Source: Nocardioidaceae bacterium
GTDB taxonomy: Bacteria > Actinomycetota > Actinomycetes > Propionibacteriales > Nocardioidaceae
Direction: 5' to 3'
Assembly: GCA_025927955.1 (NCBI GenBank)
Contig: JAICKK010000014.1
Span: forward strand, 1-35,828
DNA: 35,828 nucleotides
Shown piece by piece: positions 28,212 through 35,780 of this stretch (position 1 is the stretch's first letter; every line of letters starts with the position of its first letter). The translations under genes were made by a program, and so were the position numbers. The notes below the pieces were generated by a model. It searched no databases. It saw only the letters and a list, made by a program, of their open reading frames with translations, and was not told the origin of the DNA.

Positions 28212-28817
28212 TCAGTTCTCCTCGGTGTCGTTCGCCACGGTGCCGAGCACGGCACGGACGAGGGTGGCCATGCGGGTCTGCGTCCGTGACCGGGACAGCC
28301 TCCGGTCCAGGCGCAGCAGCTTCCAGGTGTAGACGTCGGTGGCCACGACCAGCAGGTCGAGGAGCGCGTCCTCGCCCCGACCGCCGCCGTTCAGGTGCGG
28401 CGCGAACACCGTTGCGACCCAGCTGCGGTGCATCGCCTTGCCGTTGGCCGTGATGTCCGCGATGAGGGGGTCGTCGTCCTCCTGGGCGAGGAGGAGCAGC
28501 GCCATCCGTCCGCGCCTCTCGTAGTGGTCCAGGAGGACGCGCAGGGCCCGGTCGACGTCGCCAACGGGGGCCGACCGCTCCCGGTCGACCCTCGCGGTGG
28601 CGTACTCGCGGGCGCCCTCGATGAGGCCTGACCGGCTGCCGTAGTGGCGCAGCACCGTCTGGACGCTCACCCCTGCTCGGGCCGCGACGTCGTCGAGGGA
28701 GATGTCGGCCAGCCGGCGGGTCGAGACCAGGTCGAACATCGCGTCGGCGATCCGGGTGCGGGTCTCCTCCACCGCCCGGGCCCGGGAGTCCATGGTGTAG
28801 CTGCGCGTGGTTTTCAT
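28212..28817 (-). CDS. TetR-family regulator of the glycosyltransferase operon
   Basis: This 201-residue protein contains the TetR helix-turn-helix in TRTRIADAMFDLVSTRRLADIS and LDDVAARAGVSVQTVLRHYGS (about residues 20-62), followed by a helical ligand domain. It is the first gene of its operon, 1 nt before the glycosyltransferase, and probably represses itself through the inverted repeat over its own -35 (28846-28871). The ATG at 28817 was chosen because a TTGACA promoter ends about 10 nt before it; an internal ATG at 28793 is possible. No Shine-Dalgarno is visible, so the mRNA may be nearly leaderless. Its ligand is unknown. Confidence 0.87.
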   Translation of the reverse strand: MKTTRSYTMDSRARAVEETRTRIADAMFDLVSTRRLADISLDDVAARAGVSVQTVLRHYGSRSGLIEGAREYATARVDRERSAPVGDVDRALRVLLDHYERRGRMALLLLAQEDDDPLIADITANGKAMHRSWVATVFAPHLNGGGRGEDALLDLLVVATDVYTWKLLRLDRRLSRSRTQTRMATLVRAVLGTVANDTEEN

Positions 28818-28826
28818 GACAGCCAC

Positions 28827-28855
28827 AGTTAACGTGAAACTAGAGTTCGTGTCAA
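28827..28855 (-). promoter_or_regulatory. Promoter of the TetR-glycosyltransferase-UPF0158 operon
   Basis: On the minus strand a perfect -35 TTGACA (28855-28850), a 17-bp spacer and TTAACT (28832-28827) precede the TetR ATG at 28817. The -10 is weak (3 of 6), but the -35 is exact and rare in such GC-rich DNA. Transcription would start 0-3 nt before the start codon. Confidence 0.5.
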
Positions 28856-28871
28856 TAGGCACTAACACGAA
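28846..28871. promoter_or_regulatory. Candidate TetR operator (inverted repeat over the -35)
   Basis: TTCGTGT (28846-28852) and ACACGAA (28865-28871) form perfect 7-bp arms with a 12-bp spacer in an AT-rich patch. The repeat covers the TTGACA box, so binding would block the operon's own promoter. It lies between the TetR gene and the 3' end of the PaiB-like gene. Confidence 0.55.
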
Positions 28872-28913
28872 AAGAGTGAGCAGCCGGCCTTCCGTCGAGC
28901 ACGCGACAGGCGG

Positions 28914-29588
28914 CTACTCGCGTCGTCGTGGCCGGTCGCGGCCCGGCCACTCGCCGATGGCGTCCAGGCGCCGCCGCTGCTGGGCGGCCGCGCTCTCGTC
29001 GAGCCCGCGCCGCCGCTCCTGGAGCCGGCTCATGACACGCTCGCGGTGCTCGACGGGCTTCTGGTCGTCGTACTTGAACTTCGCCTCCACGCGCAGCACC
29101 TCCAGGCGCAGGGCGCGGATCCCCGGGAGCAGCCGTCCGTACGGCGGCCGGTCGGGCGCCGGCTCCGCGTGGCGGCCCTCGGGCTGGAAGTCGGCGAGCT
29201 GGGCGGCGAGGACCTCCGCCTTGCCGTCGGGGTCGTCGACCACGGTGGGCCGGCAGACCAGCTGCACCGTGGCGTAGTAGCTGGTGGGCACCCCGTCCTC
29301 CGCCGGCACGTCGGGGCCGGCCCGCCAGTAGCCGGGGATGAACGCGTAGGCGCCCACCACGACCAGCCGCACCTCCTCGACCGCCTCCAGGTGCGGCCAC
29401 ACCGGGTTCGGCCGCGCCAGGTGCACGAGCACCTCGGACGTCGCGAGCGTGAAGTGCGTCGGCACCACGACCGGGGCCTGGGAGCGGTCGAGGTTGCCCA
29501 CCACGAGAAGCCCGAACCGGTCGGTCCCGGCCAGCCAGTCCCGCCACTCGGCGGTGTCGAGCGCGGCGTCCCAGGGATGGATCAGCAT
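28914..29588 (-). CDS. FMN-binding negative transcriptional regulator family (PaiB-like) protein
   Basis: This 224-residue protein has the split-barrel flavin-binding fold of the PaiB family. It opens MLIHPWDAALDTAEWRDWL and continues FGLLVVGN, VVVPTHFTL, and the core VLVHLARPNPVWPHLE. YATVQLVCRPTVVDD follows, then a helical tail with KFKYDDQKP. B. subtilis PaiB was described as a negative regulator, but most members are probably flavin- or haem-binding enzymes, so a DNA-binding role is unproven. The start overlaps the stop of the B3/B4 gene by 7 nt, and it is the last gene of the XRE-B3/B4-PaiB operon. The Arg-rich C-terminus looks peripheral. Confidence 0.82.
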   Translation of the reverse strand: MLIHPWDAALDTAEWRDWLAGTDRFGLLVVGNLDRSQAPVVVPTHFTLATSEVLVHLARPNPVWPHLEAVEEVRLVVVGAYAFIPGYWRAGPDVPAEDGVPTSYYATVQLVCRPTVVDDPDGKAEVLAAQLADFQPEGRHAEPAPDRPPYGRLLPGIRALRLEVLRVEAKFKYDDQKPVEHRERVMSRLQERRRGLDESAAAQQRRRLDAIGEWPGRDRPRRRE

Positions 29589-30322
29589 GGTCGGGGCTCC
29601 TCGTGGGTCGCGGCGAGCAGCAGCCGGGCGGCGCGGACGTCGTCGCCGATCCCGCGCAGGTGCCTCACCAGGTCGTCGGCGGCCGCCTCGAGCGCGTGGT
29701 CGCTCAGCGGGTCGAGCGCGTCGAGGACGAACAGTGCGCAGGTGGTGTCGGCGGTGAGCCGGGTGCGCCGCGCCTGCCGCCAGTTCCAGCGTCGACAGGT
29801 CACCCCGCGGTCGTCGACCCACACCACCTCCCCGGGCTCGGGATGCTCGACCACCACCTCGCCCTCGGCCGCCGTGTCGAACGGCTCGCCACCAGTGGCC
29901 CGGACCAGCCGCGGCGGCCCGACGTACCTGGAGAGGTCCTCTCCGCCGATCGGGACCTGGTGGATCACCGAGATCGCGTTGTAGAGGTCGGTCAGGCGGT
30001 TCACCCGCGGCAGGCCGGAGGGCGCCCGCCGCAGGAGGGCCTCGAGGCTGTTGCGGGTGCGTTGCGGCTTGGCCCCGAAGGCACGGTAGGCGTCGCGCCA
30101 GGCCGCGACGTGGGGGAGGTCCTGCACCGGCCGGTCGCGGAGTGCCTCCCGGGCGGCGGACTCGGCGGCCCGCAGCAGCTCCTCGCTGCCGGCGTCGCCG
30201 GGAGCGGGGGCGGGCCCGTCGACGGCCAGCAGCAGGGCGCGGTAGTCGGGTCGCAGCTCGAGCACCGCGGGGTCGACGCCGGCGCCGGCCAGGAGCTCGC
30301 CGGGTCCGCCGGCCTCAGGCAT
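29582..30322 (-). CDS. Stand-alone B3/B4 tRNA-binding domain protein (PheRS-beta editing-domain-like)
   Basis: This 246-residue protein is built around a B3/B4 domain (about 75-225) like the editing module of the phenylalanyl-tRNA synthetase beta chain. It has AWRDAYRAFGAKPQRTRNSLEALLRR, LPRVNRLTDLYNAISV and PIGGEDLSRY. Free-standing members are thought to clear mischarged tRNA or amino acid analogues, but few have been tested. The start at 30322 (MPEAGGPGELL) overlaps the XRE stop by 8 nt, and the stop overlaps the PaiB-like start, so all three are coupled. Why an editing-type domain is paired with a cupin regulator is unknown. Confidence 0.83.
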   Translation of the reverse strand: MPEAGGPGELLAGAGVDPAVLELRPDYRALLLAVDGPAPAPGDAGSEELLRAAESAAREALRDRPVQDLPHVAAWRDAYRAFGAKPQRTRNSLEALLRRAPSGLPRVNRLTDLYNAISVIHQVPIGGEDLSRYVGPPRLVRATGGEPFDTAAEGEVVVEHPEPGEVVWVDDRGVTCRRWNWRQARRTRLTADTTCALFVLDALDPLSDHALEAAADDLVRHLRGIGDDVRAARLLLAATHEEPRPC

Positions 30323-30920
30323 CGGACACCCCCGTGCGCGAGGACGTCTCCACCCCGGGCTCGAGGACCGCCAGGGAGAACCGCGCGGGCTCCGCGGCCG
30401 GGTTGGCGTAGGAGTGAGAGACGTCGCCGGGGAAGGCGACCGCGTCGCCGACGTGGAGGACCTCGGACCGGTCGGCGACCTCCAGCACGACGCAGCCCTC
30501 GTGGACCTGGAGCAGCTCGCGGGTGCCCGAGGTGTGGGCCTCGCTCCCGTGCCGGTCCCCGGCGCCCAGGGTCCAGTCCCACAGCTCGAGCACGTCCGGC
30601 GGCTCGGTGCCGGCCACCAGCACCCCCCGCCCGCCGTGCTCGCTGCTCCACAGCGCCGCGCCCTCTCCTCGGCGGGTGACCTTGACCGGCGCCGGCCCCG
30701 GCGGCTCGACCAGGGCGGGCAGGCCGACACCCAGGGCGTCGCTGATCCGCAGCAGGGTGCCCACGCTCGGGTTCGCGGCGCCCTGCTCGACGTTGACCAG
30801 CATCCGCCGGCTCACCCCGGCCCGGTCGGCGAGCCGGTCGAGCGTCCACTGGCGCGCCTGTCGCTGCTGCCTGACCCGGGCTCCGATCGCCGACGCCAGC
30901 GCCGTCGTACTCTCGTGCAT
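30315..30920 (-). CDS. XRE-family regulator with C-terminal cupin domain
   Basis: This 201-residue protein has an N-terminal helix-turn-helix (QRQARQWTLDRLADRAGVS to about residue 65, with NVEQGAANPSVGTLLRI) and a cupin-2 barrel (about 105-190). The cupin part includes VHEGCVVLEVADRSE, LHVGDAVAFPGDVSHSYANP and the metal-type His in DVSHSY. This is the layout of small-molecule-sensing XRE/cupin repressors. It heads the operon with the B3/B4 and PaiB-like genes. The start at 30920 lies 7 bp after a -10-like TATGCT, so it is likely leaderless; the palindrome upstream would be its own operator. Confidence 0.87.
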   Translation of the reverse strand: MHESTTALASAIGARVRQQRQARQWTLDRLADRAGVSRRMLVNVEQGAANPSVGTLLRISDALGVGLPALVEPPGPAPVKVTRRGEGAALWSSEHGGRGVLVAGTEPPDVLELWDWTLGAGDRHGSEAHTSGTRELLQVHEGCVVLEVADRSEVLHVGDAVAFPGDVSHSYANPAAEPARFSLAVLEPGVETSSRTGVSDA

Positions 30921-30926
30921 CGGTGC

Positions 30927-30955
30927 AGCATAGTGCACCCAGAGTGCACCTCTGG
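30927..30955 (-). promoter_or_regulatory. Promoter -10 and palindromic operator of the XRE/cupin operon
   Basis: On the minus strand a -10-like TATGCT (30932-30927) sits 6 nt before the ATG at 30920, so the mRNA would be leaderless. Just upstream is the perfect inverted repeat CCAGAG-TGCAC-CTCTGG (30939-30955), extended outward by GCAC/GTGC with one extra base. It fills the -35/-10 spacer region, consistent with autorepression. The -35 itself is not recognisable. Confidence 0.5.
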
Positions 30956-31000
30956 TGCGATGGCGTGGGGTCGCCCAGCCGGGTCGTCGTACTCGATCGG

Positions 31001-31086
31001 TGTCCGAGGGGGGACTTGAACCCCCACCCTCTAATACGAGGACTAGCACCTCAAGCTAGCGCGTCTACCTATTCCGCCACCCGGAC
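31001..31086 (-). tRNA. tRNA-Leu (anticodon GAG)
   Basis: The 86-nt class II tRNA has acceptor arm GTCCGGG paired with CTCGGAC (one G-U), discriminator A, D arm GGCGGAATAGGTAGACGC, and anticodon arm CTAGC-TTGAGGT-GCTAG. GAG lies at 31052-31050 (minus strand). A long variable arm (TCCTCGTATTAGAGGG) and a T arm with GGTTCAAGTC complete it. It reads CUC and CUU. The terminal CCA is not encoded. Confidence 0.97.
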
Positions 31087-31194
31087 CGGTGTGCGCGCCT
31101 CGGCGGAGCCCGCCGAGCGCGACGTGAACTGTAGCAAAGCCGGGCCCCGACGCGTGCATCGGCCCGAGCGGCCGCCGGGTGCCAGTATGGGCCC

Positions 31195-32520
31195 ATGAGC
31201 AGCCACGCAGAGGACCAGTCCCCCCCGTCGTACGACGCGGCCGCGGAGGTCGTGGACATCTGCCGCGACCTGATCCGGATGGACACCACCAACTACGGCG
31301 ACGGGTCCGGCCCGGGGGAGCGCAAGGCGGCCGAGCACGTGGCCTCGCTGCTCGACGAGGTCGGGATCGAGGCGGAGCTGTTCGAGGGCGTCGAGGGCCG
31401 GACGAACGTGGTGGCGCGCTGGGGGTCCGGCGAGCGCGAGCCGCTGCTGCTGCACGGCCACCTCGACGTCGTGCCCGCCGAGCCCGCCGACTGGGCGGTG
31501 GACCCCTTCTCGGGGGAGGTGCAGGACGGCTACCTGTGGGGCCGCGGCGCGGTCGACATGAAGGACTTCGACGCGATGCTGCTCTCCGTGGTCCGGGCGC
31601 GGGCCCGGGCGGGCGCCGAGCCGTCGCGCCCGACGGTGCTGTGCTTCACCGCCGACGAGGAGGCGGGCGGCCACCAGGGCGCCGAGCAGATCGTGCTCGA
31701 GCGCCCGGACCTGCTGGAGGGCTGCACCGAGGCCATCGGCGAGGTCGGCGGGTTCAGCGCCACCGTCCGGGGCCGCCGTCTCTACCTGGTCGAGGCGGCG
31801 GAGAAGGGCATGGCCTGGATGCGGCTCACCGCGACCGGGCACGCCGGCCACGGGTCGATGCGTCACCCCGACAACGCGGTGACGGCGTTGAGCGCGGCCG
31901 TGGCCCGCATCGGCGCCCACGAGTGGCCGGTCCGGCTGACGCCCTCGATGCGGGTGCTGCTGGCCACCATCGGCGAGCTGGCCGGTGTGGAGGCGACCCC
32001 GCAGAACGCGGAGCGTCTCGTCGAGGAGTTCGGCAGCGCGGCGCGGATGCTGGGCGCGGTCATCAAGAACACCACGAACCCGACGATGCTGAGCGCCGGC
32101 TACAAGGTCAACGTGGTGCCCGGGGAGGCGAGCGCGCACGTGGACGGGCGGTTCCTGCCGGGCTACGAGGACGAGTTCTTCGACACCCTCTCCGAGCTCG
32201 TCGGAGACCGGATCGCCATCGACTACGTCAGCCGGCAGAACGGCCTGGAGACCACGTTCGACGGCGACCTGGTCGACGCGATGAGCGCCTCCCTGGTCGC
32301 CGAGGACCCCGACGCGGTCGTGGCGCCGTACCTCATGTCGGGCGGCACGGACGCCAAGCACTGGGACAAGCTGGGGATCCGCTGCTTCGGCTTCACACCC
32401 CTGCGGCTGCCTGCCGACCTCGACTTCACGGCGCTGTTCCACGGCGTCGACGAGCGGGTGCCCACCGACGCGCTGGAGTTCGGGGCCCGGGTGCTGGACC
32501 GGTTCCTCGGCCTCGCGTGA
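31195..32520 (+). CDS. M20-family metallopeptidase (DapE/ArgE/ACY1-like)
   Basis: This 441-residue zinc amidohydrolase/peptidase has His89 and Asp91 in LLHGHLDVVPA, the bridging Asp121 in WGRGAVDMKD, and the Glu155-Glu156 pair in TADEEAGGH. A lid/dimerisation domain follows (about 205-315, with GHAGHGSMRHPDNAVTAL). It probably hydrolyses an N-acyl amino acid or dipeptide in the cytoplasm. It resembles actinobacterial proteins named DapE2, but true succinyl-diaminopimelate activity is not shown. The ATG at 31195 is the first Met of the frame. No Shine-Dalgarno is obvious. Confidence 0.9.
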   Translation: MSSHAEDQSPPSYDAAAEVVDICRDLIRMDTTNYGDGSGPGERKAAEHVASLLDEVGIEAELFEGVEGRTNVVARWGSGEREPLLLHGHLDVVPAEPADWAVDPFSGEVQDGYLWGRGAVDMKDFDAMLLSVVRARARAGAEPSRPTVLCFTADEEAGGHQGAEQIVLERPDLLEGCTEAIGEVGGFSATVRGRRLYLVEAAEKGMAWMRLTATGHAGHGSMRHPDNAVTALSAAVARIGAHEWPVRLTPSMRVLLATIGELAGVEATPQNAERLVEEFGSAARMLGAVIKNTTNPTMLSAGYKVNVVPGEASAHVDGRFLPGYEDEFFDTLSELVGDRIAIDYVSRQNGLETTFDGDLVDAMSASLVAEDPDAVVAPYLMSGGTDAKHWDKLGIRCFGFTPLRLPADLDFTALFHGVDERVPTDALEFGARVLDRFLGLA

Positions 32521-32539
32521 ACAGGGGAGAGGGGCGCGC

Positions 32540-32782
32540 TCAGACGTAGAGGGTGGGGCGCTGGCGGATGATCTTGCGGCGCAGCACGACGCGGCGGGTG
32601 CCGTCGGGGGACAGGCGCAGCCGGTCGAGCTCCCACCCTCCGTGCTCCGCGCGGTCGACCAGCATCCGGGTGACCGAGCTGCGGGACAGGTCGCGGGAGA
32701 TCGTCAGCCTCTCGAACTCGTACTCGACACCGGAACCCATGCCCTGACGCCGGCCGGTGGTGAGCAGGGGCGGTCGAGACAT
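32540..32782 (-). CDS. Small conserved actinobacterial protein, DUF5703
   Basis: This 80-residue basic protein has the core VEYEFERLTISRDLSRSSV, followed by LVDRAEHGGWELDRLRLSPDGTRRVVLRRKI. That is the DUF5703 pattern (short beta-rich protein ending in Arg-rich strands). No function is known. The first ATG (32782) gives 80 residues; a Met at 32740 (MGSGVEYEF) gives 66 and is closer to the length I remember for the family. It lies convergent to the M20 gene, 20 bp apart, and downstream of the aldo/keto reductase gene on the same strand. Confidence 0.78.
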   Translation of the reverse strand: MSRPPLLTTGRRQGMGSGVEYEFERLTISRDLSRSSVTRMLVDRAEHGGWELDRLRLSPDGTRRVVLRRKIIRQRPTLYV

Positions 32783-32847
32783 GCGCACATCCTGGCATGG
32801 CCGCTCAAGCGGGCGGGAGACCCCGCACGGCGCCGGTGGGCAAAGGT

Positions 32848-33804
32848 TCAGGCGGCCGGGTCCCCGGAGACGTCGTCGAGGGCCGCGACGATCTGGGCGG
32901 GCAGCTCGTAGCCCTCGACCGTCAGGGACCCGCGGAGCTGGCCGGCGGTGCGGGCGCCCACGATCGGGGCGGTGACGCCCGGCCGGTCGCGCACCCAGGT
33001 CAGCGCCACCTCCAGCGGCGACCAGTCCAGGCCCTCGGCCGCGCGGGCGACCGCCTCCACCACCCGAGCGGCCCGCGCGTCGAGGTAGCCGCCGACGAAG
33101 CCGGAGAAGTGCGGGGACGCCCCGCGGGAGTCGGCCGGCGTCCCGTGGCGGTACTTCCCGGTCAGCACCCCCCGGCCCAGCGGCGACCAGGGCAGCACGC
33201 CCAGCCCCAGGGCGGTGGCCGCGGGGATCACCTCCGCCTCCGCGCGCCGGTTGAGCAGGGAGTACTCCACCTGGTTCGACGCCAGCGTCGCCCGCCCCGG
33301 CACGGCCCGCTGCCAGGTCGCGGCCTGGGCGCTCTGCCAGCCGCGGTAGTTCGAGACCCCGACGTACGACGCGCGCCCGGTCGTCACCGCGTAGTCCAGC
33401 GCGCTCAGCGTCTCCTCCAGCGGCGTGTCGTCGACCCAGGTGTGCACCTGCCAGAGGTCGACGTGGTCGACCCCGAGCCGCCTGAGCGACGCGTCGAGGG
33501 TGGCGAGCAGGTGTCCGCGGGACGTGTCGGTGGTGCGCGGCCCGCGGCCCCGGCCGATCCCGGCCTTGGTCGCGATCACCACGTCGTCGCGCCGGACCAC
33601 GTCGCCGACCAGGCGCCCCAGCAGCTCCTCGGCGGCCCCCTCGCCGTACCCGGCGGCGGTGTCCACGAGCGTGCCGCCGGCCTCGGTGAACGCCACGAGC
33701 TGGTCGCGGGCCTCGTGCTCGTCGGTGTCGCGGCCCCAGGTCAGCGTGCCCAGCCCCAGGCGCGAGACGCGGAGCCCCGTCCGGCCCAGGAAGCGCTGCT
33801 GCAT
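32848..33804 (-). CDS. Aldo/keto reductase
   Basis: This 318-residue NADPH-dependent TIM-barrel oxidoreductase has the catalytic tetrad Asp48 and Tyr53 (LVDTAAGYGEGAAEE), Lys80 (VVIATKAG) and His121 (DLWQVHTWVD). It has the C-terminal cofactor-binding part APIVGARTAGQLRGSL. It is of the subfamily with YVGVSNYRGWQ and LGVLPWSPLGRGVLTGKY, related to potassium-channel beta-subunit-like and YhdN/Tas-type reductases. It reduces a carbonyl compound of unknown identity. The start MQQRFLGRTGL is the family norm. Its gene is divergent from uppP. Confidence 0.92.
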   Translation of the reverse strand: MQQRFLGRTGLRVSRLGLGTLTWGRDTDEHEARDQLVAFTEAGGTLVDTAAGYGEGAAEELLGRLVGDVVRRDDVVIATKAGIGRGRGPRTTDTSRGHLLATLDASLRRLGVDHVDLWQVHTWVDDTPLEETLSALDYAVTTGRASYVGVSNYRGWQSAQAATWQRAVPGRATLASNQVEYSLLNRRAEAEVIPAATALGLGVLPWSPLGRGVLTGKYRHGTPADSRGASPHFSGFVGGYLDARAARVVEAVARAAEGLDWSPLEVALTWVRDRPGVTAPIVGARTAGQLRGSLTVEGYELPAQIVAALDDVSGDPAA

Positions 33805-33925
33805 GGGGGTCACGGTATCGACGCCGGCAGCGGACGGGCCGTCCGCCCCGCCGGATACGCCAGCGGAGACCCGTCCCGGCACCGTACCCTGTGCGAGGCC
33901 CTCTTCCACCGAGCAGGAAGCACAG

Positions 33926-34753
33926 ATGGACTACATCCAGGCAGTCGTCCTCGGCGTCGTCGAGGGGCTCACCGAGTTCCTTCCCGTCTCGAGCACCGGC
34001 CACCTCACGATCGCGGAGAAGCTGCTGGGCCTCGACGTCTCGGACCCCGCGGTCACCGGCTACACGGCGGTCATCCAGATGGGCGCCATCGCCGCCGTCG
34101 TCGTGTACTTCTTCCGCGACATCTGGCGGATCGCCAGCGCGTGGCTGCGCGGCCTGGTCAAGCCGGAGCTGCGCGGGCAGATCGACCACCGGATGGGCTG
34201 GTACGTCATCGTCGGCACCATCCCGATCGGGATCGTCGGCTTCGTCCTCAAGGACTTCATCAAGCACGACCTGCGCTCGCTGTGGGTGGTCGCGGCCGCC
34301 CTGGTGGCGTGGAGCGCCGTGATGGTGTACGCCGAGCGGCGTGGCCGCCAGACCCGGGGCGAGCGGGACCTGACGCTGCGCGACGCGCTCGCGGTCGGCG
34401 TCGTGCAGTGCGTCGCGCTGGTCCCCGGCGTCTCCCGCTCCGGGGCGACGATCTCCGCCGGTCTCCTGGTCGGGCTCGACCGGGTGGCGGCCACCCGGCT
34501 CTCGTTCTTCCTGTCGATCCCCGCGCTGGTCGCCGCGGGCATCTTCGAGCTCAAGGACGCCATGTCCGGTGACATCGGGGTGGGGGAGACCGTGGTCGGC
34601 ACGCTGGTCAGCTTCGTGGTCGCCTACGCCTCGGTCGCCTGGCTGCTGCGCTTCGTGGCCGGCCACTCGATCGCGAGGTTCGTGCCCTACCGGGTCGCGC
34701 TCGGCCTCGTGCTCATGGTCGTGCTGGGCGCGGGCTGGATGAGCGCCACCTGA
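33926..34753 (+). CDS. uppP: Undecaprenyl-diphosphate phosphatase (bacitracin resistance type)
   Basis: This 275-residue integral membrane protein of the UppP/BacA family has the two signature regions EGLTEFLPVSSTGHL (about 13-27) and PGVSRSGATISAG (about 173-185), which form the active site. About eight hydrophobic helices are evident. It recycles undecaprenyl diphosphate to the monophosphate carrier at the membrane for peptidoglycan and other wall polymers. AGGAAG lies 5 nt before the ATG. Its stop is only 3 bp from the stop of the convergent corA gene. Confidence 0.97.
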   Translation: MDYIQAVVLGVVEGLTEFLPVSSTGHLTIAEKLLGLDVSDPAVTGYTAVIQMGAIAAVVVYFFRDIWRIASAWLRGLVKPELRGQIDHRMGWYVIVGTIPIGIVGFVLKDFIKHDLRSLWVVAAALVAWSAVMVYAERRGRQTRGERDLTLRDALAVGVVQCVALVPGVSRSGATISAGLLVGLDRVAATRLSFFLSIPALVAAGIFELKDAMSGDIGVGETVVGTLVSFVVAYASVAWLLRFVAGHSIARFVPYRVALGLVLMVVLGAGWMSAT

Positions 34754-34756
34754 GCC

Positions 34757-35737
34757 TCACAGCCAGCCGGACCTCTTGAACAGCGCGTAGAGCACGGCTG
34801 CCGCGCCGACCATCAGCCCCAGCGCGTAGAAGTAGCCGAAGTGCCAGTGCAGCTCGGGAATCCACGTGAAGTTCATGCCGTAGATGCCGGCCACCAGCGT
34901 GCCGATCGCGGCGATCGCGACCCACGCCGAGATCTTGCGCATGTCCTCGTTCTGCTGCAGCGAGATCCGCGCGATGTGCGCGTCGAAGGCCGTCGACAGG
35001 AGCCCGTCGAGGGTCTCGATGCTCTCCGAGACCCGGACGAGGTGGTCGGTCACGTCGCGGAAGAACGGCGCGGACTCCTGGGTCACGAAGGCCACCGACC
35101 CGGTGGCGAAGCGCTTCATCGGCTCGCGCAGCGGGTTCACCGCCCGTCGTACCTCCGCCAGCTCGCGCTTGAGCACGTAGATGCGCTTGGAGTCCTGGGT
35201 GCGGTCGGGGGAGAACACCGAGGTCTCCACCTCGTCCACGTCCTCCTCCAGCGACGATGCGACGGCCTCGTACTCGTCGACGACCCGGTCGCAGACGGCG
35301 TAGACGACGGCGGACGGCCCGTGGCCCAGGACGGCGGTCCGCTCCTCCAGGTCCAGCCGGGCGGTGTGCAGCTCGCTGCCCCTGCCGTGCCGGACGGTGA
35401 CGACGTAGTCGCGGCCCACGAACAGGTTGACCTCGCCGGTCTCGACCGCGTCGTCCTCGTCGACGTACCACAGGGTCTTCAGCGCGAGGAAGAGCCCGTC
35501 GTCGTACCTCTCGAGCTTGGGCCGCTGGTGGGCCTTGAGGGCGTCCTCCACCGCCAGCGGATGCAGCGAGAACGCGGCGGCGACGCGGTCCAGCTCCTCG
35601 GCGGACGGGTCGTGCAGGCCCACCCAGACGAAGTCCCGCTCCCCGGTCGCGGCGTTGCGGACCTTCTCCAGCTCGGTCTTGCGGCAGTCGACGGTGATGC
35701 GGACGCCGTCGCGGTACAGCGCGCTGTCGACGATCAT
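34757..35737 (-). CDS. corA: CorA-family Mg2+/divalent cation channel
   Basis: This 326-residue protein has a large cytoplasmic N-terminal funnel domain (about 1-265, with LHPLAVEDALKAHQRPKLERY). Two C-terminal membrane helices (about 270-287 and 302-320) follow. The YGMNF signature is at the end of the first helix (GMN 287-289). It should form a pentameric Mg2+ (or Co2+/Ni2+) channel in the inner membrane. The ATG at 35737 (MIVDSALYRDG) is preferred; the frame is open to 35818, but that would run into the divergent phosphatase gene. Nickel uptake could matter to the LarA-type enzyme, but this is only a possibility. Confidence 0.95.
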   Translation of the reverse strand: MIVDSALYRDGVRITVDCRKTELEKVRNAATGERDFVWVGLHDPSAEELDRVAAAFSLHPLAVEDALKAHQRPKLERYDDGLFLALKTLWYVDEDDAVETGEVNLFVGRDYVVTVRHGRGSELHTARLDLEERTAVLGHGPSAVVYAVCDRVVDEYEAVASSLEEDVDEVETSVFSPDRTQDSKRIYVLKRELAEVRRAVNPLREPMKRFATGSVAFVTQESAPFFRDVTDHLVRVSESIETLDGLLSTAFDAHIARISLQQNEDMRKISAWVAIAAIGTLVAGIYGMNFTWIPELHWHFGYFYALGLMVGAAAVLYALFKRSGWL

Positions 35738-35780
35738 GCGGCTCAGGGTACGTGCCGGCGGCTCAACTAGGGTCGGGTCC

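Noticed and set aside
31001-31086. tRNA-Leu as a phage or island attachment site.
   Set aside because: No integrase gene and no repeat of the tRNA 3' end were seen nearby in the window.
32540-34666. A 708-codon minus-strand frame joining DUF5703 to sequence opposite uppP and the aldo/keto reductase.
   Set aside because: Only its last 80 codons look like a real protein (DUF5703). The rest is antisense or out of frame with clear genes.
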